The position numbers and the translations under genes were made by a program. 33,206 nt of DNA, from the NCBI GenBank assembly GCA_934454125.1, contig CAKSFA010000011.1, positions 1 through 33,206 of the forward strand, in the 5' to 3' direction. Of the stretch, positions 6,542 to 16,900 are shown piece by piece (position 1 is the first letter of the stretch; every line of letters begins with the position of its first letter). Below the pieces are notes generated by a model. The model had not been told where the DNA came from. It saw only the letters and a program-made list of their open reading frames with translations, and did not search any database. Source of the stretch: an uncultured Eubacteriales bacterium (GTDB taxonomy: Bacteria; Bacillota; Clostridia; Oscillospirales; Acutalibacteraceae).

Positions 6542-9500
6542 CTATGCTTGACTGCTGAGTATTTGAGCCATTTGCCGAATGGTGGGGCCGGCATATACGT
6601 CTGTGAGTGCCAACTGGTAGCCGTATTGCTGCGTAAGCTCAGTAATCAGTTTGACAATTAAAATGGAATCTCCCCCACACTCGAAAAAGTCTTCGTCGAT
6701 GTCAATGTGATCGACCGCAAATACGCTGCACCACACACGGTGCACCTGCTCTTCTACCGTTGACAAGCCTTGATTTTCAGGGCTTGTTTTTTGCTTTTGG
6801 GCAATTAGCACCTCTGCCCGGGCATGGAGGGTTTTGGTGTCTACCTTGCCGTTTTTGGTAAGCGGAATTTCGTCCAGATAATCATAAAAGGACGGAATCA
6901 TATATTTGGGCAGCTTTTGACTGAGCTTTGCTTCAAATTCCTCCCGAGTTGGAAACGCTGCACCGTGGGGCGGCACCCCGAATAAACAGAGATACGCTGC
7001 GCCGTTATCATAAACGGCGATGGTTTTGACTGCTTTTAAACCCAAGGCATGCATTGCCACTGTTTCGATTTCGCCAAGTTCTACCCTGTGACCACGAATT
7101 TTGACCTGACAGTCTTTTCGGCCCTGAAATTCGATCTCACCGTTCGGCAGATAGCGGCCAAGATCGCCTGTTTTATATAGACGCTCCCGGAGTGATTCTG
7201 CATAGATGAATTTTTCATTGGTGAGCGTTTCATCTCCCAGATAGGCAAGTGCAAGACCAGTGCCGGCAATGTGGATTTCTCCGGTCATCCAGTTGGGCAG
7301 CGGCTGAAGCTGTTCGTCCAAAATATAAAACCGCTGGTTGGAGAGCGGCTTGCCGTATGGAATGCTTCTTTCATACGTGCGATTCGGGTCAATGGTGTGA
7401 TAAATAGACCAGATGGCTGCCTCTGTGGCGCCGCCCAGGCTGATGATTTGCGCACACGGGAAACAGGTTTTGATGTCTTTTGGCAGATCAACCGGAATCC
7501 AATCTCCTGACAGCAGCACAAGGCGCAAGCTTTCTAGCTTCGTTGGAATAGTGCCGGACAGCAGCATGGTCAGCATTTTCATTTGTGCCGGCACGCTGTT
7601 CCAGACGGTAACTTTTTGCTCTTTGAGCAAAGAGAACCAGTGGGACGGATCTTTGAGTTGATTTTCACTTGCCTGCACCAGTTGCGCGCCTGCAAAAAAT
7701 GCCCCAAAAATGTCATAGACAGATAAATCAAAACTGAGATTGGCAAGGTTTAATAGCTTATCGTGTGGCATAACGCCGTACCTTTGATTGATGTCTAAAA
7801 TGGTGTTGGATGCCGCGGCATGCGAAATCACAACTCCTTTGGGATCACCTGTGCTACCGGAAGTGAAAATGATATAAGCTGGCGTGTTCAGATCAACAGA
7901 AACCGTTGGGAATTCGCAAGGAATATCCGGCGCTTTTTCCAGCTCTGAGACATTGATTTTATGCGCAAGACCATCGCTGACATTGCCCTTCCCTGCTACC
8001 AGACAGAACTTGGCTCCGGAGCTTTTTATGATTTTGTCTGCACGCTCCAAGGGCTGATGCACATCTAGCGGCAAGTAGATACCGCCCAATGTTAAAATTG
8101 CCAAAACTGCCGCAATTTGCCAAACGCCTTTGCAAAGCGAAATTGCAACGATATTACCTGCCTGAAAGCCTTTTTGACACAGTACCTGCCGAATGGCAAC
8201 GACATACTGTGCCAGTTCTTGATAGGAGTATGTAACACCGTCTACATACAGCGCCGGGTTTTGCGGCGTTTGCGCAAGATGTGTCAAAAAGCCCTGGTGC
8301 AGCGCCTGCGCCGGAATCGCTTCATCTGTTGCATTGGTTGTATCGCGCACTGACTGAACCATTTCGGAAAGCTGCAGAACAATTGTTTGATGCAGCCCAT
8401 CTTGCTCAATCAGGCGGCACACGGTTTCATAAAACAGTGCAAAAGCTTCCTGTGCAACGTTCTCCAGCAGCGCACCTGTGCGAACGTCCCAGTTGATTCG
8501 CAGTTTGCCGTCAACTTCCAGCACCTGGCAATCGAAAAGCACCTGCGGGGTTTGGCTGATGGTGTAAGCCACCTGACCTTTGCGGTTGGCCTTTTCATTC
8601 AGTGCGCCCAGCGTGCTGGTATAAACGACAGGCACGGTGATGTTTGACTTTGATTTTTTGCCCAGCTCTCTTAGCACTTGCGTGCCCGAAAAAGACTGGC
8701 GCCCCAGATCGTGCCACAGTCTTTCTTGAATACACTGCGCCTGTTGCAGGTAGGTTTTGTTGTGTGCCGGTTCAATCTCCAACACGTCTACAATGGTGAA
8801 GTCACCGACAACTTTATGAATGTCAGGGTGAATCGGCGGACGGTCAGACATGGTAACGTTGATGCAAAAGGTTTTGTTTTTCGAAATGGTTCTGAGCGTT
8901 TCGGCATAAGCGGTCAAAATGAGATTGGAGGGCGTTAGCCTTTCATTTTTTGCAATTTCACACAAGGTTGCATATTGCTGCTCATCGAGAAAAAAATTGT
9001 ATTGGGTAAACAGCACACCCTCTTCCTCCGGCACCTCTTTGATCGGAAGTTCCGGTGCACCGGGCATAGTTTCGATTTTTTCCAGCCAGTATGCTTTGTC
9101 TTCCTCATACTTCTTTTTACCCGATGCAGTCTGTTTCATATTCTCTCTGTAAACCACAATATCTCGAAAGGTAAGGTCGGTCAAACCTGAAAATTGATTG
9201 TGATAATAAAACTGTTCAAATGCATCTAAAATGAGATTGATGCTGACAAAGTCTGCAACCAGCATATCAAGAGAGAGATGCAGCAAATCATGCGTGGGCA
9301 GTTTGGTCAGCTCTAAATCAAACTGAGGCCATGTGCCTGCCGGATATTGTTTTTGAGTCAATCTGGTTCTCATTTGGGCAATCTGCTGTGTAATGTGCGC
9401 ATCTGTTTGCCCGCTCAGATCGTAAAATGGAATATTCGGAATTTGATATTCCTCCAATACACGCTGCGTGCCGTTTTTTTCAATGACAGCATGTAGCATA

Positions 9501-9868
9501 TCGTTGTGGCGTATCACCTGCTCCCAGGCCCATTGCACGCGCTTTGGGTCCAACTCATCAAATGCAAATTCTGTGTAAATTTTACAGTTTGTGCCGCCGT
9601 ACTGGTAAAAATCTTCCTGACCAACCAAGTAAGACGACTGAATATCGGTCAACGGAAAGGACTGGTAACGGTTGCTTGGGTCTAAAATCAGACTGCTGTT
9701 TGGATGGTTTGCAAGATAGTTGACGATGGCCTGCTTATGCGCTTTTAAAATGTCCTGATCCTCTTGGGTAAGCGTTCCCTTGGGCGCTGAAAAACGCAGT
9801 TTTTCCTGATTGAGCGACAATTCTACGCCTCTTTTTTGATAGGACAACAGCAACTGCTCGATTTGCAT
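6542..9868 (-). CDS. NRPS, docking-Cy-A-PCP, cysteine cyclising module
   Basis: This 1108-residue synthetase activates, condenses and cyclises one cysteine. The start is ATG 9868, with AAGGAGGAG just upstream (the ORF to 9898 includes this RBS). Domain order: a TubC-type N-terminal docking domain (1-56); a heterocyclisation domain (about 70-500) with FPLTDIQSSYLVG and the DxxxxD motif DMLVAD; an adenylation domain (about 535-1020) with FTSGSTGDPKG, FDLSVYD, YKTGD and KNGKVD; and a carrier protein (about 1035-1105) with CGGDSI. Pocket residues read by alignment to GrsA are D, L, Y, N, L, S, L, I, the known cysteine code. There is no methyltransferase or thioesterase domain. It most likely supplies the third ring, receiving the chain from the 2549-residue NRPS. 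Confidence 0.93.
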   Translation of the reverse strand: MQIEQLLLSYQKRGVELSLNQEKLRFSAPKGTLTQEDQDILKAHKQAIVNYLANHPNSSLILDPSNRYQSFPLTDIQSSYLVGQEDFYQYGGTNCKIYTEFAFDELDPKRVQWAWEQVIRHNDMLHAVIEKNGTQRVLEEYQIPNIPFYDLSGQTDAHITQQIAQMRTRLTQKQYPAGTWPQFDLELTKLPTHDLLHLSLDMLVADFVSINLILDAFEQFYYHNQFSGLTDLTFRDIVVYRENMKQTASGKKKYEEDKAYWLEKIETMPGAPELPIKEVPEEEGVLFTQYNFFLDEQQYATLCEIAKNERLTPSNLILTAYAETLRTISKNKTFCINVTMSDRPPIHPDIHKVVGDFTIVDVLEIEPAHNKTYLQQAQCIQERLWHDLGRQSFSGTQVLRELGKKSKSNITVPVVYTSTLGALNEKANRKGQVAYTISQTPQVLFDCQVLEVDGKLRINWDVRTGALLENVAQEAFALFYETVCRLIEQDGLHQTIVLQLSEMVQSVRDTTNATDEAIPAQALHQGFLTHLAQTPQNPALYVDGVTYSYQELAQYVVAIRQVLCQKGFQAGNIVAISLCKGVWQIAAVLAILTLGGIYLPLDVHQPLERADKIIKSSGAKFCLVAGKGNVSDGLAHKINVSELEKAPDIPCEFPTVSVDLNTPAYIIFTSGSTGDPKGVVISHAAASNTILDINQRYGVMPHDKLLNLANLSFDLSVYDIFGAFFAGAQLVQASENQLKDPSHWFSLLKEQKVTVWNSVPAQMKMLTMLLSGTIPTKLESLRLVLLSGDWIPVDLPKDIKTCFPCAQIISLGGATEAAIWSIYHTIDPNRTYERSIPYGKPLSNQRFYILDEQLQPLPNWMTGEIHIAGTGLALAYLGDETLTNEKFIYAESLRERLYKTGDLGRYLPNGEIEFQGRKDCQVKIRGHRVELGEIETVAMHALGLKAVKTIAVYDNGAAYLCLFGVPPHGAAFPTREEFEAKLSQKLPKYMIPSFYDYLDEIPLTKNGKVDTKTLHARAEVLIAQKQKTSPENQGLSTVEEQVHRVWCSVFAVDHIDIDEDFFECGGDSILIVKLITELTQQYGYQLALTDVYAGPTIRQMAQILSSQA

Positions 9869-9887
9869 GTTTTCTCCTCCTTTTTGC

Positions 9888-10952
9888 TTAAATTTCACCT
9901 TGTTCTAAATCACTGTCATCAACCTGCCAGTCAACGGTTTCTGCAACAAATGCCGCAAAGTCAGACAACTGTGCATGACGAAAAATATCACTGATATTGA
10001 CATCAATGCCAAATTCTGTTTTGACAGCATTTACAATTTGAACAGCCTTGAGCGAATCTCCTCCCTTTTGAAAAAAATGGTCGGACGGAAAAAATTGTGT
10101 TTGCTCGAACACCTGGTGATAAATTTTCATTAGTTTTTCTTCCGTTTTGGTTGCATTTGGGGCACCTTGAGCAGGTGCCAGTTTGATGGGCTGCACGCTT
10201 GCCTGTGTTTTGGAGAGCCTGCCATTTAGCACTGAAAAAATATAGTCTGCTTGTTGGTCTACCAAAAAATGACCGCCATCTTTTTCAATCACACGGGTGG
10301 CTCCGGTGGTCAGGTTTTCCCATTGCACTACCTTTTCTTTTTCTACCTGCGGATCATCGGGGCAATAAATTACGTCCAAATCACAGGCGAGTGGATTTTG
10401 CTTGTGGTAAGCATACGTATGCAAAAGGCCATAATCGGCAAGAAACAGCGGTTTATAGTAATTCAAAAAAACGGGATCATGCATCACCTTCTCCGTCATA
10501 AATGGCAAACCCATCATATGATTGAAAAAAAGCGTTTCCTGATTTTCGGCCGTGATGACCGGCACGGTATCACGCAGATATTGAGGCGCTTGACTGGAAA
10601 CAACCATGCCATACTGCGGCTGTGTGCCATAAAGCCGGCTTGCAAGCGTTGCCGCTTCATAAGCCAGAACTGCGCCGCTGCAATAACCGAAAAATGCATA
10701 ATCACCCTGAAAAATTTCTGCAAGAGAAGTGACCAGATCTTCTATAAACATTTTCATATTTTTGTGCATTGGTTCATTTTTTCTTTTCTCTCTGGCAGGA
10801 TACAAAATCGGAATCAAGTTGATATCGTCAAACAAGCGGTATTTCCATGGTGCAAAATAACCTGCGCTGCCCCCGTCAAAAATAAAACACAGCAAATTTC
10901 GTTTATTGCACGGCTGTATGCGTGCATGGGCAATCCATTTGTTTTTGTTCAT
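9888..10952 (-). CDS. Thioesterase-carrier protein didomain (TE-PCP), cysteine nucleophile
   Basis: In this 354-residue protein a thioesterase precedes a carrier protein, the reverse of the usual PCP-TE order. The thioesterase (1-245) has FGYCSGA with Cys91, Asp200 (CPDD) and His228 (DGGHFL), like its paralogue at 5749. After a Pro/Ala/Gln linker (about 246-268) comes a complete carrier (about 269-340) with KGGDSL, phosphopantetheine Ser300. The acidic tail DDSDLEQGEI ends like that of the big NRPS (FEEAFEI). GGAAGGGAAC before ATG 10952 is a good RBS. It sits between the two NRPS genes, with 35 and 19 bases to its neighbours. It may hold the chain between the two synthetases or carry an extra unit. 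Function is unproven; the domain calls are solid. Confidence 0.88.
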   Translation of the reverse strand: MNKNKWIAHARIQPCNKRNLLCFIFDGGSAGYFAPWKYRLFDDINLIPILYPAREKRKNEPMHKNMKMFIEDLVTSLAEIFQGDYAFFGYCSGAVLAYEAATLASRLYGTQPQYGMVVSSQAPQYLRDTVPVITAENQETLFFNHMMGLPFMTEKVMHDPVFLNYYKPLFLADYGLLHTYAYHKQNPLACDLDVIYCPDDPQVEKEKVVQWENLTTGATRVIEKDGGHFLVDQQADYIFSVLNGRLSKTQASVQPIKLAPAQGAPNATKTEEKLMKIYHQVFEQTQFFPSDHFFQKGGDSLKAVQIVNAVKTEFGIDVNISDIFRHAQLSDFAAFVAETVDWQVDDSDLEQGEI

Positions 10953-10987
10953 GTTCCCTTCCTTTCCGGTTCATTTGTGCACCGGGT

Positions 10988-13900
10988 TTAGATTTCAAAT
11001 GCTTCTTCAAAGCTGTTTTTCGGGGTTGTTTGCTGTTGCAACTGCGCTGCAAGTGAACTGAGCATGCTGTTTGTATAAATCTCTTTGACAGCAATGGTGA
11101 TGCCGAGTTTGCTTTGAATTGCATTGACAAGATAAATGGCTTTTAACGAGTCTCCACCCTTTGTGAAAAAATCGTCCTCTGCATAGACCGGCGCATAATT
11201 TAAAATGCCGCCCCAAATTTCAGAAAGGGCAATTTCCAGCTCTGTTTCTGGTTGCCGTTTGTTGTTCGTTTGCTGCGCAGACTGATAGGTTTGATAAATT
11301 TGATAAAGCTTTGCAAAATCAATTTTTCCATTGGAGGTCAGCGGATATTGTTCAATGGGTATCAGTTTTTGTGGAACCATATAAGCCGGCAATGCTTGGG
11401 CAAGCGCTGCCTTTACCGTATGTTCAATCGCAGCAGCGTCACAGCTGTGAGCCTGAAAAAACGCAATGAGAACCTCATCTTTGTACAACACCTTACTGCT
11501 GGACACACCGTTAATACGGTTGAGCACTGCTTCAATTTCTCCAATTTCTACCCGATAACCGTTGATTTTAATCTGATTGTCCTGTCTGCCGAGAAACTCG
11601 ATGGTTCCGTCGTTCCAATATCTGCCGCAATCGCCAGTGTTGTACATGTATTCTCCGGTAACCGGGTGCGTAATAAATTGCCGGCTCGTTTGCTCCGGGT
11701 TTTGAAAATATCCCAATGCAACGCCTTTGCCAGCTATAAAGATGGTGCCGGGAACCCAGTTTGGTCTGTTTTGCAAAAATGCATCGAGAATATAGTATTT
11801 TTGGTTGCCAAGCGGCTTGCCATAAGGAACACTGCTCCACTCTTTGGGAATTTTATGCGGAACTTCAAAAAAATTGGACCAAATCGAAGCTTCTGTGGCA
11901 CCACCCAGGGCAACCAATCGAAGCTGCCCAAACATGCGGTACAATTTAGGTGGCAAATCTGTATGAATCCAATCTCCCGAAAGCAGCATCAATCGTAAAG
12001 ATTGCTGGTTGGTAAGGTCACTTGCACCATGATAAGCGCAAAACATTTCTGCAAAGGCAGGCACGCTGTTCCAAATGGTAATCTGCTCTTTGGCAATCAG
12101 CTCTGCCCAACGCTTTGGCTCTCTTGTTTCTTCTGCGTCTGGAATGACAACCTTGCCACCTGCTGCCAAAAGACCAAAGATATCGTAAACCGAGAGGTCA
12201 AAATTCAGATTTGAAATGGCAAGGCACGCATCGGTTTCATTGATGCCAAAGCGCCAGTTGATATCCTGTATCGTGTTTGCAGCGCCAGCATGCGAAATCA
12301 TAACACCTTTTGGGGTGCCTGTGCTGCCCGAGGTATAAATCACATAACAAAGGGAGTTTGTCGCCTTTTCCGGAATATGTACCATTCGCTCTGGCACATC
12401 GCTCTCTCCACAAGCGGTGATGCAATCATAAGCATCCAACACATGCGGGCTTTGCGGTATTTCCCGGACAATGACTTTGCTGGCGCCGCTGTCTTTGAGA
12501 ATCGTTGCGATGCGTTCCTGCGGGTTTTCGAAATCCAGCGGCAAATATGCTCCGCCTGCCAGCAAGATACCCAACGCTGCAACGACCTGTTCGATGCCCT
12601 TTGGAGCAAAAATTGCAACGGGCTCCTGCGGTTGAATCTGCTTTTGCTGCAATAAAGCGCAAACACGAAGCGCTTTTTGTTTCAGCTCCTGATAGGTAAG
12701 CATTTGGTTGTTCGAAACCAAAGCAATGCGGTTGGGGTAAGTTTCAGCAGCTTTCAAAAACATGCCGTCCAACGTTTGGTCAGAAAAATCTACCTGCGTT
12801 TGGTTGGCATCTTCTCTTGCCTTGTTGATTTTCACCTCAACCAAACTGTGTATTTTTTGCGTAAACAGGCTGCGATCTTCTGCAAGCCGGGTCAGCAGTC
12901 TGACATAATCGTCAAACATTTCATCAATAAAGCCCGGGTAGAACAAGTCTGCCAGACTATCCCAAAACAATCCGAGTCCACCGTTTGTTTCAATCACCTG
13001 GTGATCTAGCCAAACCTGCGGCGTTTGACTGATATTGTAAGTCAATTCTCCAAGCCAATTTTCGCCTGCCCACTTACTGATGCCCAGTCCGCTGGTAAAG
13101 ACTACCGGCATGACCGCATTTTTGTTGTTCTGGGTCCGGCGTCTCAACTCTCGTTGAAAATCGACGGCGCTATAATCGCTGTGCGCAAGGTCTTCGGCAA
13201 GCTGACTGCCAACCTTTTTTGCACGTTGTATAAAGCTGTCTTCGTTTGCGTTTTTTATCTCCAACAAGGTCAATGTGGTAAAATCACCCAGCAAGCAGGA
13301 GACCTGCTCGTGCAGCTCTTTTCGATCAAACTGTGTGAGATTGAGCGTAAATTCTGCATTGGCGCTTCTTGTTCTGAGCACTTCTGCATATGCAGTGAGC
13401 AACAACACCGATGGTGTGATTTCAAACGCTTTCGCAGCTTCCTTTAAGCAACTCCACTGCATAGCGGACAAATACGCCGTATGCCGTTGAAATTTTTGCT
13501 CGGTAAGCTCATTTTCCCGTTTTTGTACCGGCAAAGCGGGGGCCGGTAAAAAGTCATCCAGTCGTTCCAGCCAATATGCCCGATCCTGCTGATATTTTTC
13601 AGATGCCTTCATCTGCTCAACGCCCAAAACATAATCCCGAAAAGAAAGTGCCAGAGGCGGTTTCTCCCGGTACGTTCCTTTGTAACGCTCTGCCCACTCG
13701 TTTAAAATCTGAAACATACTAAAGCCGTCAAACACAATATTGTCAAAGCTGACAAAAATTTTAACCCCATCTTCCAACACAGCTACCCGAATATCAAACA
13801 ACGGCCATGTTTCAATGTCGATGATCTGATGCGACAGCTCTTCCCGAATACGCAGCAGTGCTTCTTTCCGCACTGTTTCATCCAGACCTTCCAAACGATA

Positions 13901-16900
13901 CACCTGCATTTGATATTCCGGAACCTGCTCCAAAATTTCTTGCGTGCCATTGGCATGAATCACCAACCGCGCTGCCCCGTGATACCGTATCAAATCATTG
14001 AGCGCTGCATTTGCTTTGGCAAGATCCAGTGCTTTGCCGTCAAGCTCAAAATAACAGTGCGTAGAAACACCGCTCAGTGAAAACGCACTGCTCCTGCCAA
14101 GAAAGTAAGCATTTTGCACATCTGTAAGCGGAAACGGCACATGTGCATGCTCCGGGTCTGGTGTGATAGTCTGCATTGCCTGCACATTGGCTTCGTTCTC
14201 GGTCTGCATGCGTTTTTTGATGGTGTTTGCCTGCTGTGAAATGGTGTGGTCATTCATGGCATCTTTGATAGAATACGCAACCGGAAACGCTTGTTTTATC
14301 AACGTTGTCATCTTAATCGCTGTAAGAGAATCGCCGCCTAAGCGATAATAGTTGTCGTCAATCCCTATTTGCTCGATTCCAAACAACTCGCACCAAATTT
14401 TGCACAAAATCTGTTCCGTTTCTGTTGTGGGTGCCGTTTGTGCAGTCTCCGGTTCGTTTGCTGCCAGCAACCGCAAACGCTTGCGGTCAATCTTACCGTT
14501 TCTGCTTAACGGAAATGTTTCCAGCGCATAGAAGACCTTGGGAATCATATAATCCGGCAGTCGGTCGCTAAGCTGCTGCACCAGATAATCTTGATTGAGC
14601 ACAGTTGCCTTGTTTGTAGCCGCTGCAAACAGAGCATTGCTGCCAAAGCCGTCTGTTTCAAACAGTTCAAATATTTGGTCAAAGCCTGATTGTTCCAACA
14701 GACTTCGATAAACTGACAACGGCATAATTTGCACAGTCCCTTTTTCAAGCAACGCTGCCGTTACGTCTTGCAGAGCGTTGCGTTCAGTAATCTCCAGGAT
14801 ACAAACCACACCCGATGGCGACAAAGCCTGGTACAGGTTTTTGATCGTTCGTTCCATGTTTTTCGTTCTGTGCAAAAAATTAGCCGCAATGATAATATCA
14901 AACTCCGATGTATCACACCAGTCCTGTTCAAAATCAAATGTTTCAACGGTGAAAAACGGGTACTCTGCTTTCAACTTGGCAGCTTCATTTGTAAAATAAG
15001 CCGAAGCATCCAGATACGTGTATGCCGCTGCATCGCCCGCAACAGCTTGCAGCAAACGGGTTGTAACCGCAAGATTACGCGTGCCAACCTCTGCGATTCT
15101 GACCTTCTTGTCAAATGCCTTGCAAAGATGCCGAAGCTTTTGTGCAAACGCCTCTGTTATCTCCTGCGTGCCCGGCAGTAAATTAAACAGTACAGCCGGA
15201 GAAAGCTGCTGCTCCTGCCCATAAAACACGGTCACAGGGTCATTTGTTCCTTGGAGGATCCCACCAATCCAGGGCGCAAGTTGCTCCAAATAAACTGCGA
15301 TGTTCGCTGCAGTGTCATTGCATGGCTGCGGTATCGCAGGCAATGCTTGCACAAGACAATAACCATTTGCTCCGCAACAAGATAAAATCTTATTTTGAAC
15401 CAGCAATTCCAAATATCGTTGTACCACAGGCATATATTCCGGCAAAACCTGTAGCGCCACTAACACTTCCTGCTGCGTATATTCCTGTTGATCTGCAAAA
15501 ATACCTGTATTTTGAAAAAGTGCTAACAGCAGCTTGCAAACCGTTTGATTTGCAAACGATATCGTCTTATAATATGCCTGATCTGAAAACGTTTCTTTGC
15601 CCAAACCAGAAATCGCCTGACAAATCCTGTTAACAGCACTTAAAATTTCGGCATCTGTCTGAAACAGCGGCGCGGTTCGTTGCATTCCCGTTTCTAAAAA
15701 CGCAACAAGATGCTTCTCACGCTTTGCCCCTTCTGCAACCTCGGCAACCGCTGCTGCAACCGACTCAATCTGCCGCAGCGCCGACTCGGTCTCGCCCAGT
15801 TCAATGCGGTGCCCACGCACCTTAACCTGAAAGTCTTTTCTGCCTAAAAATTCGATGGTGCCATCTTGCCAAAATCTTCCCTTATCCCCTGTTTTATACC
15901 AGGTCGTTCCATATTCTGTCACAAATTTCTGTCTGGTAAGCTCAGAATCTCCCCGATATGTACCAACACCCACACCGCCAATCCAAAGCTCACCCTCGCA
16001 CCAAAACGGCACGTCTGCTCCAAAATCATCCACGATTCTGTACGACTGTCCCGCAAGTGGTCTGCCATACGGAATCGAGTGCCACTGCTTTGGAATCGGC
16101 AACAGAATCTCAAAAAAATTGGACCAAATCGAAGCCTCAGTAGCGCCGCCCATCGAAATCAATTTGCAGTTCTGCGTCAAACTTGCCGCCCGCTCCGGCA
16201 AATCCAAAGCAATCCAATCTCCAGAAAGCATAATCACCCGAAACGGCAGCATGGCATGTTCTGCCTGCGCACAAACAAGCAGCATCTCCAACAACGTGGG
16301 CACAGAATTCCAAACGGTTATGCGGTGCTTCACAACCTGCTCCAACCAAAACTCAGCGTCACGACTTTTCTCCTCCGGAATGGTGACAAGCGTTGCACCC
16401 GCACAAAATGTACCGAACAAATCATATACCGACAGGTCAAAATCCAGCGCAGATACGCCCAGAACACTATCTGTCGGCAAAATCCCATACCGACTGTTCA
16501 CATCGTTGATTGTATTCACAGCGCCTTTATGACAAATCTGCACGCCTTTTGGCGCACCCGTCGTGCCAGACGTCATGATAATATAGGCCGGCTCCTCTGC
16601 GCTAATTTCAGGGAGCTGCACAAGCGGCGCTTCCTCCAAAAGCGTTTCGATTGAGAGCGCCGCTACAGTTTCCGGCCACTGTATCTTAGAAGATACCGTG
16701 TGACTACAAATGGCATAAGCAATGCTCACCAATTCGTGAATCGCCTTTCGTCTTTGCGGCGGTTGGTGTATTCCAACCGGCACATAACAATTGCCAGACA
16801 GCAAAATACCAAGCGCTGCGATCACTTGCAAACTGCCTCTGGGCAATGTAACGGCAACTGCCTGCCCGCGTATATTTTGCTTTACAAAATAATTGGCCAC

